A DNA stretch of 34,119 nucleotides from CAZPAN01 sp964581165 (GTDB lineage Bacteria; Actinomycetota; Coriobacteriia; Coriobacteriales; CADBOM01). The stretch's first letter is position 1; each line of letters starts with the position of its first letter. The stretch is from positions 1 through 34,119 of the forward strand of contig CAZOMM010000013.1 in assembly GCA_964581165.1 (NCBI GenBank). The letters run 5' to 3'. Below the pieces are notes generated by a model. It was not told the origin of the DNA, ran no database searches, and saw nothing but the letters and a program-made list of their open reading frames with translations. A program made the position numbers and the translations under genes. Positions 32,297 through 34,119 of the stretch are shown here, piece by piece.

Positions 32297-33763
32297 TCAG
32301 ACAAGCCGATATTTTCGATTTTTGCTCGTCGGTGGTGCTGTTGCCTCAACGATGCCGCGATCAATAAGATCTTTCACCCGCCGACGCGCCTGGCTAATCG
32401 ACATGCCACTTTTCTCGGCAAGCTCTCGAATAGACATCTCTCCGCCTTCTTGAAGTAAAGGTTCTACAGCATCCGCTTTCTCTGCTACAACAGCGCTGTG
32501 CCTGCCCTCCTCATGCAAACGTCTGAGAATCACTTTGAAATGATCCATTGCTGGATAAAACTCTGGCGGATCGAGATGATTCTTTTTCATCTCCGCCATC
32601 ATGAGCGGAATACCAGTTCCATTGCCTTCAGCCAAAAATCCTGTTCCGCTTGGCAGCGAAATAAACGACATCAGCTTCATGATGGTGGCGTTTCGACAGC
32701 ATGACCTACCGTCGGCAAGATCAACTCGCGACTTTCCCCAAAGCCCTCCCGGGTTGATAATTTCGACACGGTCATCAAATATGTCAACAGCAACTGATTC
32801 GCCATCAAATCGTTTGTTATAACTGCGATGAACTAATGCGTTTACAATCGCCTCGCGCAAAACGATTTCTGGAATCTCTAGCTCATCATATCTACCCACT
32901 CCGCGCACCACCGATCGACGTCGCAAGTTTTTGACTACGGCAGCTACAGCGTCTTCTATCATCTCGCCTAATGTACCCTCACAAATTGTTCGGTCACAAA
33001 AGCGAAGTTCACCCGAAGCACCTTTGGCAACTCCTGGATGTACCGCTACATCAACGTGTAGTTTTGGAAAAAACTGTTGAGGATACTTCCCTGCAACAAG
33101 TAGCCCTGCGCGCATAACGAAGCCTTGACTGTCAGTAAAGTTAAGTCGTCTTAAACGTTCAGATGTGTCGCTAGCGCCATGCAAAGAGCGAGGAGCAAGT
33201 TGCAATGAACGATAGAACGCCGCCTCGTATACAGCTTCGTTTAAGTCAGAAACTGTGGCACCATCGACCAACTCACGGTCGGACTGATCGACAATCGTTG
33301 CAGACTGAAGCGCATAGACTTCATTTTCAGACAATCTTATGTCTTTGTCATCGATTCTCTTATAGCTGCCTCCCAGCACGCCACGCGCTTTGATGTAGCA
33401 AGGTTTCTGCGATATTGGAAGCTCATCGATGCGGACAACAAGTATTATTTCGTTTTCGCATACCACCCGCTCAATGTGATACTCGGGCGGATTTGTCAGA
33501 CAACTAGGTGAGCCACCATCACCCATTCCCGAAACAAACTGATCGCAAACCCTATCCGTTCGAAAGTCCTTCACGGGAGCAAAGCCATCTCTTTCGTTGA
33601 TGCCTAACAGTAACGTGCCGCCATCCGTATTGGCAAAAGCACTCACCGATTCCCATACGTCTTTAGACAGATCCTGAGCACATGACTTCGCCTCATAATG
33701 CGCATCATCACATCCTTGCTTGCGCAAGATGCTAAGTATTTCGTTGATGGACATTTTTCTCAC
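32297..33763 (-). CDS. Schlafen/AlbA_2-type ATP-binding regulator with C-terminal winged helix
   Basis: The 488 residues form three parts. About 10-130 is an AlbA_2 (Schlafen-like) domain: EAKSCAQDLSKDVWESVSAF then ANTDGGTLLLGI. About 300-395 is a GHKL ATPase-like segment found in this family (EIPEIVLREAIVNALVHRSY, VEIINPGGLWG, GNGTGIPLM). About 430-488 is a winged helix (MSIRELAEKSGMSISQARRR, KDLIDRGIVEA). Proteins of this group are common in gut bacteria, often annotated as putative transcriptional regulators or RecG-like helicases, with no settled role; some Schlafen-type proteins belong to phage-defence loci. The longest start is GTG 33763; ATG 33754 is an alternative. No partner is obvious apart from the small ORF upstream. 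Confidence 0.85.
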   Translation of the reverse strand: MRKMSINEILSILRKQGCDDAHYEAKSCAQDLSKDVWESVSAFANTDGGTLLLGINERDGFAPVKDFRTDRVCDQFVSGMGDGGSPSCLTNPPEYHIERVVCENEIILVVRIDELPISQKPCYIKARGVLGGSYKRIDDKDIRLSENEVYALQSATIVDQSDRELVDGATVSDLNEAVYEAAFYRSLQLAPRSLHGASDTSERLRRLNFTDSQGFVMRAGLLVAGKYPQQFFPKLHVDVAVHPGVAKGASGELRFCDRTICEGTLGEMIEDAVAAVVKNLRRRSVVRGVGRYDELEIPEIVLREAIVNALVHRSYNKRFDGESVAVDIFDDRVEIINPGGLWGKSRVDLADGRSCCRNATIMKLMSFISLPSGTGFLAEGNGTGIPLMMAEMKKNHLDPPEFYPAMDHFKVILRRLHEEGRHSAVVAEKADAVEPLLQEGGEMSIRELAEKSGMSISQARRRVKDLIDRGIVEATAPPTSKNRKYRLV

Positions 33764-33790
33764 ACTTCACTCACAGTTTTGCAAACACTG

Positions 33791-33943
33791 TCAGTGATGA
33801 TTGTAAGTGATATGAAGAGATGTGTCAGTGACGATGTACCCGAGCATCACTCTTGAATAGTCAAACTGAATGAACTTTCCGTTCTCTTTCAGCAGGTTCT
33901 CGATTAGGTTCGCAATCTCTCTGAGTCGTTCGTCGATCTCCAT
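33791..33943 (-). CDS. Small ORF of 50 codons upstream of the AlbA_2 gene
   Basis: Starting at ATG 33943 the frame encodes MEIDERLREIANLIENLLKE followed by a polar second half that ends in HITYNHH and TGA at 33791. The first half is a good amphipathic helix. GAGG lies close before the ATG (three bases), a poor but possible ribosome site. It ends 27 bp before the AlbA_2 gene in the same direction and could form an operon with it. I do not recognise the sequence. It is the only plausible gene in the 356-bp terminal region 33764-34119. Confidence 0.45.
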   Translation of the reverse strand: MEIDERLREIANLIENLLKENGKFIQFDYSRVMLGYIVTDTSLHITYNHH

Positions 33944-34040
33944 TTCCTCGAACCCTTTGTTGCCCGCTGATATTCACTGAATTATTTGGTTAAGGGTTTC
34001 GCCGATGGCTAGATAGAAGTGAAGAAAGTGAGAGAGTGAT

Positions 34041-34100
34041 CCTCTATTTTAGTACTCAGATTCCCTCTATTTTGGTATCAATTTTCCCTCTAAAATAGTA
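34041..34100 (-). repeat. Three ~23-bp iterated sites at the window edge
   Basis: CCTCTATTTTAGTA (34041-34054), CCCTCTATTTTGGTA (34063-34077) and CCCTCTAAAATAGTA (34086-34100) are spaced 22-23 bp. On the minus strand they read as TACYAAAATAGAGGG units 100-160 bp upstream of the small ORF. CTATTTTAG is nearly self-complementary. Regular two-turn spacing suggests cooperative protein binding. Confidence 0.7.
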
Positions 34101-34119
34101 AACTCGCACGTAAATTGCG

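Noticed and set aside
33944..34060. Upstream frame ending in LAIGETLNQIIQ on the minus strand as a gene remnant
   Set aside because: It is open only for about 20 codons between stops, with no start codon or recognised family.
34041..34100. Three repeats at the edge considered as a CRISPR or replication origin
   Set aside because: Only three 14-15 bp words with about 8 bp between them, one partly inverted, and no initiator gene. An operator cluster fits better, but the window ends here.

Overview
The window reads as a chromosome segment of an anaerobic, Gram-positive-type bacterium, most likely an actinobacterium of the class Coriobacteriia. This placement is an inference. It rests on the order rodA-mrdA-mreD-mreC-mreB next to a B12-binding radical SAM gene, a 2x[4Fe-4S] ferredoxin, a phosphotransacetylase, several GTG/TTG starts, and a large MBG/YDG-type surface protein with its own C-terminal membrane anchor. 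No 16S gene is present, so the class is not proven. I saw no insertion sequence, prophage, CRISPR array or replication origin.

Layout. 1-8878, all minus strand: the rod-shape elongation operon mreB-mreC-mreD-mrdA-rodA, then a DUF697-like membrane protein and the 5' part of a B12/radical SAM gene. 9174-12059, minus: a TPR membrane protein, a cyclophilin, tRNA-Arg(CCG) and a small ferredoxin. 12353-14657, minus: UDP-galactopyranose mutase and a family 2 glycosyltransferase (cell-surface glycan). 14986-20507, plus: phosphotransacetylase, a zinc alcohol dehydrogenase and a 960-residue surface protein that may be translated from a leaderless mRNA. 20609-24640, minus: HIT protein, exonuclease VII (xseB, xseA), YugP-type zinc protease and RNase D. 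24898-25848, plus: a diacylglycerol/sphingosine-kinase-type lipid kinase. 25892-31783: a minus-strand response regulator and a histidine kinase with almost no external loop, divergent from a plus-strand ABC ATPase and giant FtsX-type permease. This resembles a sensor/export module for cell-envelope stress. 31971 to the end looks accessory: an orphan DUF1778 antitoxin with an operator-like palindrome, a Schlafen/AlbA_2-type ATP-binding regulator, a 50-codon small ORF and three 23-bp iterated sites at the window edge.

The most unusual property is spread across the window. Nearly every intergenic spacer holds its own short, degenerate tandem array. Units run from 10 to about 47 bp and are unrelated between loci. 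Several arrays start inside the 3' end of a gene and copy its stop codon into the spacer (DUF697-like gene, glycosyltransferase, cyclophilin, RNase D, histidine kinase). The same kind of duplication kept in frame (9, 18 and 36 bp units) built low-complexity segments in MreC, the TPR protein and the permease. I regard this as the best candidate for an undescribed phenomenon here.
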